The translations under genes were made by a program, and so were the position numbers. A stretch of 64,000 bases of DNA from Sandaracinaceae bacterium (lineage in GTDB: Bacteria > Myxococcota_A > Polyangia > Polyangiales > Houyiibacteriaceae), in assembly GCA_020633055.1 (NCBI GenBank), contig JACKEJ010000004.1, positions 186,001-250,000 on the forward strand, in the 5' to 3' direction. The notes under the pieces are model-generated. The model was not told the origin of the DNA, searched no databases, and saw only the letters and a list, made by a program, of their open reading frames with translations. Shown one piece after another: positions 15,681 to 25,900 of this stretch (position 1 is its first letter; every line of letters begins with the position of its first letter).

Positions 15681-15904
15681 GCGACGAAGAACGGGCACCT
15701 CCGAAGGGCTACACGTACCACGTGAGCACCGAGCAGCTGCGCGTGTTTGCCGGGCTTTCCTACGAGCAACGCTTCGCGTGGCTGGAGTCCACGCGCGCCT
15801 TCCTGGTGGCCGCGGCCACCCCCGAGACCATCGAGCGCGTCCGGCGCCTTCGTCGTGGCGAGACGGTGGTGGAGCCGCACGCTGGATCCCCTCCGACTTC
15901 CTGA
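15677..15904 (+). CDS. Small partner protein of the nucleotidyltransferase fragment
   Basis: 75 residues, ATG 15677 overlapping the previous stop (ATGA). The core LRVFAGLSYEQRFAWLESTRAFLVAA resembles the small helical proteins (LS.E.R..WLE...) that accompany nucleotidyltransferase genes in antitoxin/toxin-like pairs. The C-terminus is basic and Arg-rich. It is the intact half of a pair whose other member is truncated. Role as an antitoxin or adaptor is inference from gene pairing only. Confidence 0.55.
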   Translation: MSDEERAPPKGYTYHVSTEQLRVFAGLSYEQRFAWLESTRAFLVAAATPETIERVRRLRRGETVVEPHAGSPPTS

Positions 15905-15946
15905 CTCTCGTCGCAAGGCGCGCCACGCAGCGGTCGACGGCGCAGG

Positions 15947-16375
15947 TCACGCGGAGAAAGGCGCGCCACCGCGCCTCAGGTAGAACCCCACCTCACCGTA
16001 CTCCTCTGGCGCGACCACGTTCACCTCACTGATGCTCCCGTCGGGGTTGAACAGGTGGTAGCCATCGCCCAGCCCGGTCACGAGGAAGGAGCAAGCGAGC
16101 GCCGTGGACAAGGATGTCAGCAACGACCACTCGGCGATGCGACGAACGAGGCGACCACCACCCAACATGACATGCGCCTCGAGCACGTAGTCTCCGAGCG
16201 CGTATTGGTGAAGGAGCACGATCGTTCGATCGCGGACGTCGTCTAGCGCATCGCCGCAGTCACCCTCCGGGGCACATACGATCGACGCCGCGTCCACGCC
16301 CGACACCTCGGCCAACCGAGCGACCAAGTCAGCCACTGCCACCCGTTTCGGAAGCAGGAGCGTGAGGTCGTCCAT
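15947..16375 (-). CDS. Hypothetical protein, 142 residues
   Basis: Not recognised. The open frame runs to a TTG at 16480, but that TTG coincides with the -35 of a good promoter (16452-16480), so translation should begin downstream; ATG 16375 (MDDLTLLLPKRVAV) is the best choice. The protein has an N-terminal helix, a Cys pair (IVCAPEGDCGD), a strand-rich middle (RTIVLLHQYALGDYVLEAHVMLGGG), a hydrophobic helix (LLTSLSTALACSFLVTGL) and a C-terminal LFNPDGSISEVNVVAPEEYGEVGFYLRRG. It looks like a small cytoplasmic alpha/beta protein; a resemblance to immunity-type proteins is too weak to name. Confidence 0.55.
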   Translation of the reverse strand: MDDLTLLLPKRVAVADLVARLAEVSGVDAASIVCAPEGDCGDALDDVRDRTIVLLHQYALGDYVLEAHVMLGGGRLVRRIAEWSLLTSLSTALACSFLVTGLGDGYHLFNPDGSISEVNVVAPEEYGEVGFYLRRGGAPFSA

Positions 16376-16451
16376 TCTGAGCTCGTCCAAGCCGCGGGCA
16401 CTACCGACTTCGCATGCCGCCGTGCGCGGTGCGACGCACGTCCCTGGCGCG

Positions 16452-16480
16452 AACCTAGGGGGCGCTCCCGACACCGTCAA
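16452..16480 (-). promoter_or_regulatory. Sigma-70-like promoter TTGACG-17-TAGGTT
   Basis: On the minus strand TTGACG (16480-16475), 17 bases, TAGGTT (16457-16452). Transcription would start near 16445, giving a leader of about 70 bases to ATG 16375. It is the best two-box promoter seen in the window and argues against the upstream TTG start. Confidence 0.6.
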
Positions 16481-16510
16481 GCACTTGAAGGAAAGGTCGG
16501 TGAGCCCGCC

Positions 16511-17902
16511 TCACGCCGCGCCGGCGACGACGTAGGCCAACGTGGCCGCCGCGCCCGCAGCTAGCGCATACGGCAGCTGGGTGACCACGTGCTCCACATG
16601 GTCACAGCCCGACGCAGTCGACGCGATGATGGTGGTGTCCGAGATGGGCGAGCAGTGGTCGCCGAACACGCCGCCGCTCAGGGCCGCGCCGACGTACACC
16701 GCGAGCGACGCGTCCGGAGTCGCAGACGCGAGCGCCACGGCGATGGGCACGATGAGCGCGAAGGTGCCCCACGAGGTGCCCGTGGCGAACGCGGTCAGCG
16801 CGCCCAGCAGGAACACCAGGGCAGGCGCGAGCACGGCGGGGACCGCAGCCTGCGAGAGCGACGCGACGAAGCGGCCCGTCTCGAGGTCGCGGCAGATGGC
16901 GCCGATGGCGAAGGCCAGCACCATCAGGGCGGCGAGGGGCACCAGCTCGCCCACACCCGCGAACGCCGCTTGGGTCACCTCGGACAGCGTGGCCTGGCGC
17001 GACGCGAGCAGCAGCAGCGCGCTGGTGGCGATGGCGGACAGCACGGCCCACAAGACGGCCGTCGAGCCCGAGCCCGCGGCGAGCGACCCGCGCCCCGTGA
17101 CCAAGAGCCCGACGGGCATCATCACGACCATCACCAGCACGGGCAGAACGAAGTCCCGCGCTCGGGCGCGGCTCCCGGGGAAGCGCTCCGCGCCAGGGTC
17201 CACCGCGGCCTCCAGCACGGGCTCGGTGACCCCCACCGTCACCGCCTGCTCCACCCGGCGCATGGGCCCCAGGTCCCAGCCCGTCCACGCCACGTAGAGC
17301 GCGAGCGCCACCGCGAACAGCGGATAGAACGAGAACGCCACCGACCCGAACAGCGCCGACACCGGGTCGGCCACGCCCTCCGCCGCGAGCAGCTGCGTCA
17401 CGTACGCCCCCCACGCGTTCAGCGGGATCAACAAACACACGGGGGCCGACGTCGCGTCCGCCAAGTAGGCCAGCTTGGCCCGCGACACCCGCTGCCGCTC
17501 GAACAGGGGCCGACACACCGCGCCGTTGACCAGCACGGTGATGGACGACTCCACGAACACCAGCACGCCGAGCCCCCACGAGAGCATCCGCGCGCGCCGG
17601 GGCGTGTCCACCAAGCGGCGCTCCGTCACCCAGCGCACGAAGCCGTCCACCCCACCGGCGCGTCGACCCAGCGTGATGACCGCACCCACCAGGGCCGTGA
17701 ACAGCACCACGCGCGTGTTCCCCGCGTCCGCAAACACGGCCACGCAGCGCTCGAGCGCGTCGGCCAGCCCCCGCAGCGGGTGGCCCCCCGCCAGCAGCGA
17801 CGCGCCCAACCACAGGCCCGCGAACAGGCTCAGGTGCACCTGCCGGGTAAGCATCGAGAGGCCGATGGCCAGCGCGGGAGGGACGATCGACCAGAAGCCC
17901 AT
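16511..17902 (-). CDS. NhaC-family Na+/H+ antiporter
   Basis: 463 residues with about eleven membrane helices. NhaC-type carriers exchange protons for sodium or organic cations across the inner membrane. The family signature GGVFGDHCSPISDTTIIASTASGCDHVEHV is present near the C-terminus, with FATGTSWGTFALIVPIAVAL before it and FVESSITVLVNGAVCRPLF in the first half. ATG 17902 is supported by a TACCGT hexamer six bases upstream. It is divergent from lgt with 106 bases between. The substrate (sodium versus amino-acid-like compounds) cannot be told from sequence. Confidence 0.92.
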   Translation of the reverse strand: MGFWSIVPPALAIGLSMLTRQVHLSLFAGLWLGASLLAGGHPLRGLADALERCVAVFADAGNTRVVLFTALVGAVITLGRRAGGVDGFVRWVTERRLVDTPRRARMLSWGLGVLVFVESSITVLVNGAVCRPLFERQRVSRAKLAYLADATSAPVCLLIPLNAWGAYVTQLLAAEGVADPVSALFGSVAFSFYPLFAVALALYVAWTGWDLGPMRRVEQAVTVGVTEPVLEAAVDPGAERFPGSRARARDFVLPVLVMVVMMPVGLLVTGRGSLAAGSGSTAVLWAVLSAIATSALLLLASRQATLSEVTQAAFAGVGELVPLAALMVLAFAIGAICRDLETGRFVASLSQAAVPAVLAPALVFLLGALTAFATGTSWGTFALIVPIAVALASATPDASLAVYVGAALSGGVFGDHCSPISDTTIIASTASGCDHVEHVVTQLPYALAAGAAATLAYVVAGAA

Positions 17903-17908
17903 GCGCGC

Positions 17909-17914
17909 ACGGTA
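17909..17914 (-). promoter_or_regulatory. TACCGT -10 hexamer six bases before ATG 17902
   Basis: On the minus strand TACCGT, GCGCGC, ATG. Leaderless-type arrangement for the nhaC-like gene. Confidence 0.55.
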
Positions 17915-17972
17915 GAACGCGCCCCGAGCGAGTCACAACAACGGCGCCACCCCCCGATCTGGACCTCCGTCC

Positions 17973-18003
17973 TTGACGCGCGTGCCCACACCGCGAAGAT
18001 ACC
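17973..18003 (+). promoter_or_regulatory. Promoter of lgt: TTGACG with weak -10 (GATACC)
   Basis: TTGACG at 17973-17978 and GATACC at 17998-18003 with 19 bases between; an alternative AAGATA gives 17. The start ATG 18009 is only five bases after GATACC, so the transcript is probably leaderless or nearly so. Confidence 0.45.
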
Positions 18004-18008
18004 GGCCC

Positions 18009-19073
18009 ATGCATCCCATTCTGTTCGAGATCCCCACGCCCTGGGGCGCGCTGCCCATCTACTCCTACGGGATGATGCTGGGCTTCAGCTTGATCGTCGC
18101 CTGGTACTTCGTGATGCACCAAGGCCAGAAGCTCGAGGGCCTGCACCCCGACCTGATGGCGCACAGTTTCATCATTACCGCCGTGTGCGCCATCGCCGCG
18201 GCGCGCGTGCTGTACATCGCCACCAACCTGGACTCGTACCACACGCTCGGCGACCTGTTCTCGTTCCAGAAGGGTGGCCTGGTGGCCTACGGTGGGTTCA
18301 TCGGCGGCTTCCTCGCCTGCTGGGGGTACTCCCGGTACCGAGGCGTGCCGCTGCTGCCCTGGGCCGACATCATCACGCCCACGCTCGGCACCGGTCTGCT
18401 CTTCACGCGCATGGGCTGCTGGCTCTACGGCTGTGACTTCGGCCGGCCCCTCGAAGAGGGCGCGCCTTCCTTCCTGACGCGCCTCGGCACGTTCCCGCAC
18501 TGGGACTACAGCAGCGCCCACTACGTATGGGGCTCCACGCTCAACGGCTCCCCGGCCTACAGCCACCACATCACCACCTACCCGGAGCGCATGGTGGGGC
18601 TGGACCACTCGCTGCCGGTACACCCCACGCAGCTCTACGAGTCGCTGGCCGGCCTGATCATCTTCGGCATCACCTACTACACGCTGCGGCACCGCTCCTT
18701 CAAAGGGCAGGTCTTCTTCGTCGGGAGCATCGTCTACGCGCTGTGGCGCTTCGGCATCGAGTTCGTCCGCGACGACCCGGAGCGCGGCGCGGCCTTCGGC
18801 TTCAGCACCAGCCAGCTGCTCTCCCTGGCCATCGTGCCCGTGGTGGTGCTGGCGTGGATCCAGACCAAGCGGAACCTCGCCCTGAACGGCGAGCCCAGCA
18901 TCCCGGACAGCGCCCGCTCCGACGAGTGGCTGGCCGAGCACCGCGGGATCAAGCCCGACGGGGACGACGAGCAGGGCGGCGCCTCCGACAAGGGAGCCTC
19001 CGCCAAGGGCCCCAAGGCCACCTCGAGCCCGAAGGGCACGGGCAGCAAGGACAAGGGCAAGAAGAAGCGCTGA
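18009..19073 (+). CDS. lgt: Prolipoprotein diacylglyceryl transferase
   Basis: 354 residues from ATG 18009 (MHPILFEIPTPWGALPIYSYG). Lgt transfers diacylglycerol from phosphatidylglycerol to the lipobox Cys of preprolipoproteins, so it serves the many lipoproteins of this genome. Signatures: FTRMGCWLYGCDFGRP (the RxGCxxxGC subtype), HPTQLYES and RFGIEFVRDDPERG. In the KGGLVAYGGFIGG segment a Tyr stands where E. coli Lgt has its essential His103 (SFHGG), a replacement I believe is shared by this subtype. The region between the two motifs carries an insertion of about 50 residues, and the C-terminus ends in a Lys/Gly/Ser-rich cytoplasmic tail (from about residue 310) not found in E. coli. Confidence 0.93.
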   Translation: MHPILFEIPTPWGALPIYSYGMMLGFSLIVAWYFVMHQGQKLEGLHPDLMAHSFIITAVCAIAAARVLYIATNLDSYHTLGDLFSFQKGGLVAYGGFIGGFLACWGYSRYRGVPLLPWADIITPTLGTGLLFTRMGCWLYGCDFGRPLEEGAPSFLTRLGTFPHWDYSSAHYVWGSTLNGSPAYSHHITTYPERMVGLDHSLPVHPTQLYESLAGLIIFGITYYTLRHRSFKGQVFFVGSIVYALWRFGIEFVRDDPERGAAFGFSTSQLLSLAIVPVVVLAWIQTKRNLALNGEPSIPDSARSDEWLAEHRGIKPDGDDEQGGASDKGASAKGPKATSSPKGTGSKDKGKKKR

Positions 19074-19257
19074 CGACCACGGGGTGGTCCACGGGTCGCC
19101 CCGATCGGGTACGCGCGGAGCGCTCGGTACGCCCACAGCGGAACGTTCTCGAACGGAGAAAAAGGTCCCACCCAGGAACATCTGGGCGGGTTCGCTTGTC
19201 GCTTCAGTTCTTGTACGGGTAACGTCCGCGTTCCTGCTGGAGGTCTCCGCGTTGTTC

Positions 19258-22200
19258 ATGCACCGACTGCCCCCCGCGCCCCTTCGGCGCCTCTCCCCTC
19301 TCTCCCTGCTCGCCGCGCTCGCGCTGCCCGCCGCGTCCTTGGCCTCGTTGGCCGCCAGCCCCGCTGCCGCCCAGAACCCCTACGACGGCGAGCAACGTGA
19401 CCTCGCGCGCGAAGCCCGCACGCTGGGTCGCGAGCCCGGGGGAATGATCCCCCTGCTCCAGATGATGGGCAGCTGGGACGACGCCACACCAACGCGCACC
19501 CAAGCGCTGCTGGAGTCTCTCGCGCGCGACCGCGGATTGTCGCCCGCCCGGCGTGCATACGTGAACTACCTGGTCGCGCGCGGGCAGCTGAGGCTGGGAC
19601 GACTCGAAGCGTCGGAGCGCACGATCCGCGACACGGGCTTCGTCACCGACTGGCAGGTCATCGGCCCCTTTGACAACGAAGGGCGCGCAGGCTTTGCAGC
19701 CGAGCAACCGCCCGAGGCGGCGCGCACGGCGCCCTTCGACGCAAGCGCCAGGTACCGCGGCCGCGAGCGCGAGGTGGGCTGGCGCACGTATCCCAACGTG
19801 AGCGAGGCGGGCTACGTGAACTTCGACGCCGTCTTCCGACCATACGAGAACACCTGCGGCTTCGCGGTCACCACGGTGCACGCCGACCGCGCGCGCCCGG
19901 TGTCGCTGAACTTCGGCGCTGGCGGAGCCATCAAGGTCTACTGGAACGGCACCGAGGTGTACGCGGACCCGGTCACGCGCGACCCCTACCCCGAGCGCAG
20001 CGCGGTGGTGGTGGGCGCACACGCCGGCCCCAACCGGCTGATGGTGAAGGTGTGCATCACCGCGCAGAGCTGGGGTTTCCTCATGCGCCTCGGAGACGCC
20101 GAGGGGGGTGTCACCACGGGCCTGCGGGTGGACGCCAGCGAGTTGCCGGTCACGCCCGCGGGTCACGCGCCGGGCGTCACGCTGCCGGCCCTGCAGGGAC
20201 CGCTCGAGGCCCTGATGGGCGCCCTGCCCGAGCGCGGCGCACACGAGGGTGACGCCGCGCTGACCGAAGAGGAGCGCGAGACACGCGCCAAGGCCCTCTT
20301 CGACGCGGCTCGCTTCCTCTCGTTCGCCGCCGCGGACGACCCGGCCGAGCACACGGCCCGGCAGCTGGCAGCGCGCGCCGCAGAGCTGGCTCCGAGCGTG
20401 CCGCGCCTGCGCCTGGCAGCCGAGCTGACCGACCAGCGCGGGGAGGCCATGCGCTTCACCCAGCGCGCGGCCGAGCTCTTCCCCACCGACCCGGAGTCGC
20501 TGCTGCTGCAGGCCATCGTGCGCCGCACCGGCCTGACACCAGAGGACGCCCTGCCCATCCTGGACCGGCTCGACGCGGCGCGCGCACGCGGCATCATCCC
20601 CATCGAGGCGAAGATGCTGCGCGCAGCCATCTTGCTGCACCTCGACATGGCCGAGAGCGCACGCGAGCTGCTGCTCTCCATGAACCGGGCGCTGCGCGGC
20701 TCGCCCAGCTACGAGGTGGACCTGGCGAGCCTGGCCGTAGCCACCGCGCGCGCCGACGAGGTGCTGGCGCGGCAGCGCGCCGCCGTGCAGCTGCGCTACG
20801 ACAACCTGGACGCGCGCCGCGCGCTCATCGCGGACGCGCTGCGACGTGACGAGCGCGCCGAGGTGCTGGCGCAGCTCGAGGTGGTGCGCACACTCACCGA
20901 CGACTCCGGCAACGGCCTGCAGTACGTCGCGGGCGTGCACGAGTCCCTGGGCGACGCGGACGCCGCCATCGAAGCTCTCATGGCGGCGCGCGAGCTGTGC
21001 CCCGACGACGCCGCAGCCGTGGTGGCCCACGGGCGCCTGCTGCTGCGCCAGAACCAGCGTGACGCGGCGGTCGCGGCGCTGCGTGAGGCGCTGGCGCTTC
21101 GGCCCCAGGACGCGGCCACGCGCGAGCTCATCGAGCAGATCCAGCCCGAGGAGCGCGCCGACGAGGCCTACGCGGTGGACGCCGAGACGCTGCTGGCCCG
21201 CCGTGGCCGGGCGGACGGCTACCCGCTCACCATGCTCGAGGAGCTGACGGTCAACACGGTCTACGAGAACGGCCTCGGCTCCAGCTTCACGCAGGTGGCC
21301 GCGCAGCTCCACACGCGCGACGGGGCCGACGACTTCCGCGAGTACGGCATCCAATTCGACCCGGGCAGCCAGCGCGTGGACGTGCGCCTGGCCCGCGTGT
21401 ATCGCGCGAACGGTCAGGTGCTGGAGGCGACGCGCTTGTACCAGCAGGCCCTCGGCGAGCCCTGGTACCGCATCTACTACGACACGCGCGCGCTGGTGGT
21501 GGTGTTCCCCACGCTCGAGCCCGGCGACGTGGTGGAGCTGCGCTACCGCGTGGACGACGTGGCCCACCGCAACCTCTTCGCCGACTACTACGGCGACATG
21601 CACTTCCTGCAAGGTGGCGCGCCGACGCGGCGCATGGACTACATCCTGCGCACGCCGACCTCGCGCGAGTTCTACTTCAACGAGCCCGCCATGCCCTCGC
21701 TCCAGCACACGCGCAACGTCGAGGGCGACGTGCGCGTGGACCACTTCTTCGCGGAGAACGTGGCGCCCCTCTACGGCGAGCCCATGATGCCCGGCGCGAC
21801 CGAGGTGCGCCCCTACCTGCACGTCTCCACCTACCGCACGTGGGAGGACGTGGGGCGCTGGTACTGGGGCCTCATCCAGGACCAGCTCACGCCCGACGAC
21901 GAGCTGCGCCGCACCGTGCGCGAGCTGGTGGCCGGCGCGCCCGACCTGGCCACCAAGGTGCGCCGCATCCACGACTGGGTCATCGACAACACCCGCTACG
22001 TCGGGCTCGAGTTCGGCATCCACGGCTTCAAGCCCTACCGCGTGACGCAGATCGTCCGGCGCGGGTTCGGCGACTGCAAGGACAAGGCTTCGCTGCTCTA
22101 CGCCATGTTCCGCGAGGCGGGCATCGACGCGCACATCGTGCTGGTGCGCACCCGCCGCAACGGCGACATCCGCGACCTGCCTGCGTCCCTCTCGGTGTTC

Positions 22201-22998
22201 GACCACGCCATCGCCTACGTGCCCGGCCTGGACACCTACATCGACGGCACGGCCGAGTACAGCGGCGTGAACGAGCTGCCGCAGATGGACCAGGGCGTGA
22301 CCGTGCTGCACGTGTGGCCCGAGGGCGCGTCGCTGCGGCACACGCCCGTGCACCCCGCCGCGCAGAACGCCCACCAGCGCACGCTCGACGTGCGGCTGGC
22401 GGCCGACGCGAGCGCCGCCATCACCGCCGAGGAGACCGTGCGTGGCGTGGACGCGGCGGGCTACCGCGCCCGCTACCGCGCGGAGGGCACGCGACAGGAG
22501 CGCATCGAGCGTCAGCTGCGCGACCTTTTCCCGGGCCTCGAGCTTTCGGCCCACCAGTTCGACGACCTCGACGACGTGGAGCACCCCGTGCGCTTCACCT
22601 ACAGCGGGCGCGCGCCCCAGTTCGCGCTGCGCGACGGAAACACCCTGCGCGTGATGCCGAGCTCGCTCGGCAGCCTGAGCCGCGCGCTGGCCCGTACGCA
22701 GACGCGGCGGCACACGCTGGACCTCGGGTCCACCACCCGCTACGCAGAGCGGCGCGTCATCACGCTGCCCGCGGGCGCGCGCGCCACCGCCCTGCCCACA
22801 GCGGGCGAGGTGCAGAGCCCGTTCGGGGTGGCCCGCATGCGCGTCACGAACGCCAACGGCGTGGTCACCATCGAGAGCGAGTTCGAGCTCACGCGCGACC
22901 GCGTGCCGGCCAGCGACTACGCCGCGTTCCGCGCGTGGATGGAGCGCGCCGACCAGCTCTTCGAGCAGCGCCTGCTGGTGGAAGGGGGCACGCCATGA
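19258..22998 (+). CDS. Giant exported TPR protein with DUF3857 and active transglutaminase-like domain
   Basis: 1246 residues from ATG 19258, with a signal peptide (LSLLAALALPAASLASLAASPAAAQ). Residues 100-280 include a carbohydrate-binding-like module (TDWQVIGPFDNEGRAGF). TPR-like helical repeats follow at about 350-650. A DUF3857 beta domain (about 670-880: YPLTMLEELTVNTVYENGLGSSF...VVFPTLEPGDVVELRYRV) precedes a transglutaminase-like domain with Cys940 in FGDCKDKAS, His983 in FDHAIAYVP and Asp996 in YIDGTA, the full catalytic triad. Such domains act as periplasmic peptidases or cross-linkers. The stop overlaps the next gene by ATGA, and that gene is its paralogue. Substrate unknown. Confidence 0.88.
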   Translation: MHRLPPAPLRRLSPLSLLAALALPAASLASLAASPAAAQNPYDGEQRDLAREARTLGREPGGMIPLLQMMGSWDDATPTRTQALLESLARDRGLSPARRAYVNYLVARGQLRLGRLEASERTIRDTGFVTDWQVIGPFDNEGRAGFAAEQPPEAARTAPFDASARYRGREREVGWRTYPNVSEAGYVNFDAVFRPYENTCGFAVTTVHADRARPVSLNFGAGGAIKVYWNGTEVYADPVTRDPYPERSAVVVGAHAGPNRLMVKVCITAQSWGFLMRLGDAEGGVTTGLRVDASELPVTPAGHAPGVTLPALQGPLEALMGALPERGAHEGDAALTEEERETRAKALFDAARFLSFAAADDPAEHTARQLAARAAELAPSVPRLRLAAELTDQRGEAMRFTQRAAELFPTDPESLLLQAIVRRTGLTPEDALPILDRLDAARARGIIPIEAKMLRAAILLHLDMAESARELLLSMNRALRGSPSYEVDLASLAVATARADEVLARQRAAVQLRYDNLDARRALIADALRRDERAEVLAQLEVVRTLTDDSGNGLQYVAGVHESLGDADAAIEALMAARELCPDDAAAVVAHGRLLLRQNQRDAAVAALREALALRPQDAATRELIEQIQPEERADEAYAVDAETLLARRGRADGYPLTMLEELTVNTVYENGLGSSFTQVAAQLHTRDGADDFREYGIQFDPGSQRVDVRLARVYRANGQVLEATRLYQQALGEPWYRIYYDTRALVVVFPTLEPGDVVELRYRVDDVAHRNLFADYYGDMHFLQGGAPTRRMDYILRTPTSREFYFNEPAMPSLQHTRNVEGDVRVDHFFAENVAPLYGEPMMPGATEVRPYLHVSTYRTWEDVGRWYWGLIQDQLTPDDELRRTVRELVAGAPDLATKVRRIHDWVIDNTRYVGLEFGIHGFKPYRVTQIVRRGFGDCKDKASLLYAMFREAGIDAHIVLVRTRRNGDIRDLPASLSVFDHAIAYVPGLDTYIDGTAEYSGVNELPQMDQGVTVLHVWPEGASLRHTPVHPAAQNAHQRTLDVRLAADASAAITAEETVRGVDAAGYRARYRAEGTRQERIERQLRDLFPGLELSAHQFDDLDDVEHPVRFTYSGRAPQFALRDGNTLRVMPSSLGSLSRALARTQTRRHTLDLGSTTRYAERRVITLPAGARATALPTAGEVQSPFGVARMRVTNANGVVTIESEFELTRDRVPASDYAAFRAWMERADQLFEQRLLVEGGTP

Positions 22999-25900
22999 AC
23001 GCCGTGATCGCCCGCCCCACGCGCCCCTCCCACGTCCTCACCGAGAGTGCTCCCCGCATGCGTCCATCGCTCCTGCGCCTCCGTTCTTCGTCCACCGTCG
23101 CGCTCGCGGCGCTGCTGCTGGTCGCTGGCTGCGGCGGGTCCGGCGGCGGCCGCAGCACCCTCCCCGAAGCGCAGCCCCCGGCACCCCTCCCCATCGAGGC
23201 GGTCCGCGCCGCGGCCGCGGCAGCCCCGGACGACCCTGCGCGTCAGCTTGCGCTACTGGACGCCGAGCTGCACGACGAGGGCGGCGACCCGGCCACCTGG
23301 GACGCGCTCGCCGAGCGCGTGCTCTTGCTGTCCGAAGGCGACCCCCGCGCGCACCTGATGATCGCGCGCGTCGGCTACCTGCACGCGGCGCCCGCGAACG
23401 CCGCCGAGCACTACCTGCGTGCCATCGAAGCTGCGCAGCGCACGCCGGGCGCGTCGGCCATCGCCGAGGTGGCCGCCAGCGGCCTGGGAGATCTGGGCGG
23501 CCTCGCGCCGAACATGTCCACCACGGTGGCCGAGCGTGTGCGCACCATCCTGGAGAACCCGGGACACATCGGCGGAGCGGCCGTGTCCTCGCTGACGGGC
23601 ATCCTGCTCACCTTCGCGTACCGGACGGGTGACGTGGCGCTCGTGCGCAGCCTGGCCACGCGCCTCGGCTGCATCACGTCGTACCGGGTGGCCGGACCGT
23701 TCGGGCCGGAGGCCATGACGGGCTTCGACCGCACGTACCCTGCGGCTGGGGTTGGGCCCATGGCCGACCGCTACGACTTGGGCGCCCGCCGCGGGGAGCA
23801 GCCCACGCGCACCCTCGAGACACGTGGCTGCGTCGCGTCGCTGGCGGAGGGCGCGGGTCGGAGCGGGCCGGGGACCACCTACGCCGAGGCGGTCGTGGAG
23901 ATCCCCCGCAGCGGCGACTACTGGCTGCTGACCGACATCGGCGCCGCCTACGAGGTGTCGGTCGACGGGCGACGCGTGGCACGCGTCGATCGCCGCAGCG
24001 AGATGAGCGCGCGCCTACGCTTCGAGCGCGTGCGCTTGGATGCAGGCCGCCACGAGGTCGAGGTGCGCGTCACCGCGCGCGGCACGAACCCCGCCATCAT
24101 GGTGGCGCTCATGGGCGACGACGGCCTCGCGCCTGCCGCGGAAGCGCCAGCGACCACGTACGAGCCTGCGCTCCCCAGCGGTACGGCCGCGTCGGAGCTC
24201 AGCGGCCTCTCGCTGTGGGTGGCCGTGCGCCAGGCGCTGGACCGCGGTGATGGCGTAGGCGCGCGTGAGTACGCGGCGCGCATGGGACAGCGACCGGGCG
24301 CCGCCATGCAGGCCCTCGCCATCCAAGTGGCCCAGAACGACCCGTTCCTGGCAGACCAGCAGCGCCAGACGCGCGTGCTCGGGCTCGTGCGCGCGCTCGC
24401 TGCGCGTGACGCGGCCATGTGGAACGCGGCGCTCCAAGACGCACGGCAGGCGGCCGGCGAGGGGCGTGACCAGGAGGCGCTCGCCACGGCGCGCCAGATG
24501 CACGAACGCTGGCCCAACATCGCACCCGTCACCATGTTTCTGATCGAGCTGGTCGTGCAGCGCGGCTGGGACGGAGAGGCGGACGGGCTCATCCAGGAGG
24601 CCATCGCGGCCATCCCGGGTGCGTGCAGCCCGCTCTATCAGGTGCTGTCGGGCGCCGAGCGCCGCGGTGTGGCGCGCGAGATCGACGCCGCGGTCGAGGC
24701 CATCGTCGCGTGCGACGCCACGTCGAGCGCGCGCTACCAGCGGCGCATGGCTCAGCGGCGCTGGGCCGAGGCGCGCACGGAGGTGGAGCGCCTGAGCGCG
24801 TTCGAGCCACCGCAAGCGCGCGGACTGCTGATCGGGTACCACCTCGAGCTCGCGCGCGCGACCAGCGACGAACGCCGCACCAACGAGTTGCTGCAGGAGC
24901 TGCGGGCGCTGACCCCGCGCGACGTCACCGTCGTGCAAGAGCTGGGCGACCGGCAATACGCGAGCGGGCACCGCGCCGACGCGCTGCGTACCTTCGAGGA
25001 CGCACTCGAGCACGACCGTCCCGCCATGTTCTCGCTGGTGTACCCGCGGCGCGCGCTCTTCGCGCGTGACGAGCTGGCCGAGTTCCGCATCGACGGGGCA
25101 CAGACGCTGCGCGACTTCGAGGCCAGCGGGCGCACCTACAGCGACCCCTCTGTGTTGGTGCTCGACTACATGGCCGTGCGCGCGTTCGAGGACGGCTCGC
25201 GCCTGTCGCTCACGCACAACATCTGGAAGATGCAGAGCGAGGAGGCCGTGGACGAGTTCGGCGAATTCGAGCCCCCCAACGGCGCGTACCTGCTGCGGCT
25301 GCAGACCGTGAAGGCCGACGGCACGCGCCTCGAGCCCGACCTGATCGAGGGCAAGGACACCATCTCCATGCCGAACCTCCAGGTGGGCGACTACGTGGAG
25401 TTCGAGTACATCCAGTATGTCCCGCCCTCGGGCGCCTACCCCAACGGCATGGTGGGCGGACGCTTCATGTTCCAGGGCTTCGAGAAGCCCTACGACCGGA
25501 GCGAGCTGGTGGTGGTGGTGCCCACCAGCATGGGCGAGCTGGTGGTGGACCCGCGCGGCCCCGCACCCCAGACGCAACGCGAGGTGCGCGGCGACGTCCA
25601 GGTGTACCGCTGGCGCGTGAACGAGAGCCGGCCGCTGGTGGCCGAGAACCACTCCATCTCGGCCTACGAGTTCCTGCCGTCCATCGGCTGGGGCATCGGC
25701 GCCAGCTGGGAGGAGCTGTTCGCGATGATGAACGACGAGCTCTCCGACAAGGACATCGTGGACCCCGCCGCGCGACGCCTGGCGCGGCGCATCGTGCAGG
25801 GCCAAGAGACGGTGCGCGGGCGGGCCATGGCCGTCTACCACTGGGTGACCGAGAACGTGGAGAGCACGCAGGGCGGCCTGTTCGACCAGGCGGCCATGAT

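Noticed and set aside
19074..19257. 184-base gap upstream of the giant TPR gene considered for a riboswitch
   Set aside because: Only a short CCCAG...CTGGG stem and a weak TTGTCG element were seen; not enough to call.
16602..19259. 885-codon minus-strand frame spanning lgt and nhaC
   Set aside because: It is antisense to lgt and out of frame with nhaC; no recognisable motif.
19204..22713. 1169-codon minus-strand frame opposite the first giant TPR protein
   Set aside because: Composition is His/Arg/Val/Gly-rich without domains, as expected for the reverse frame of a high-GC gene; the plus-strand protein has clear domains.
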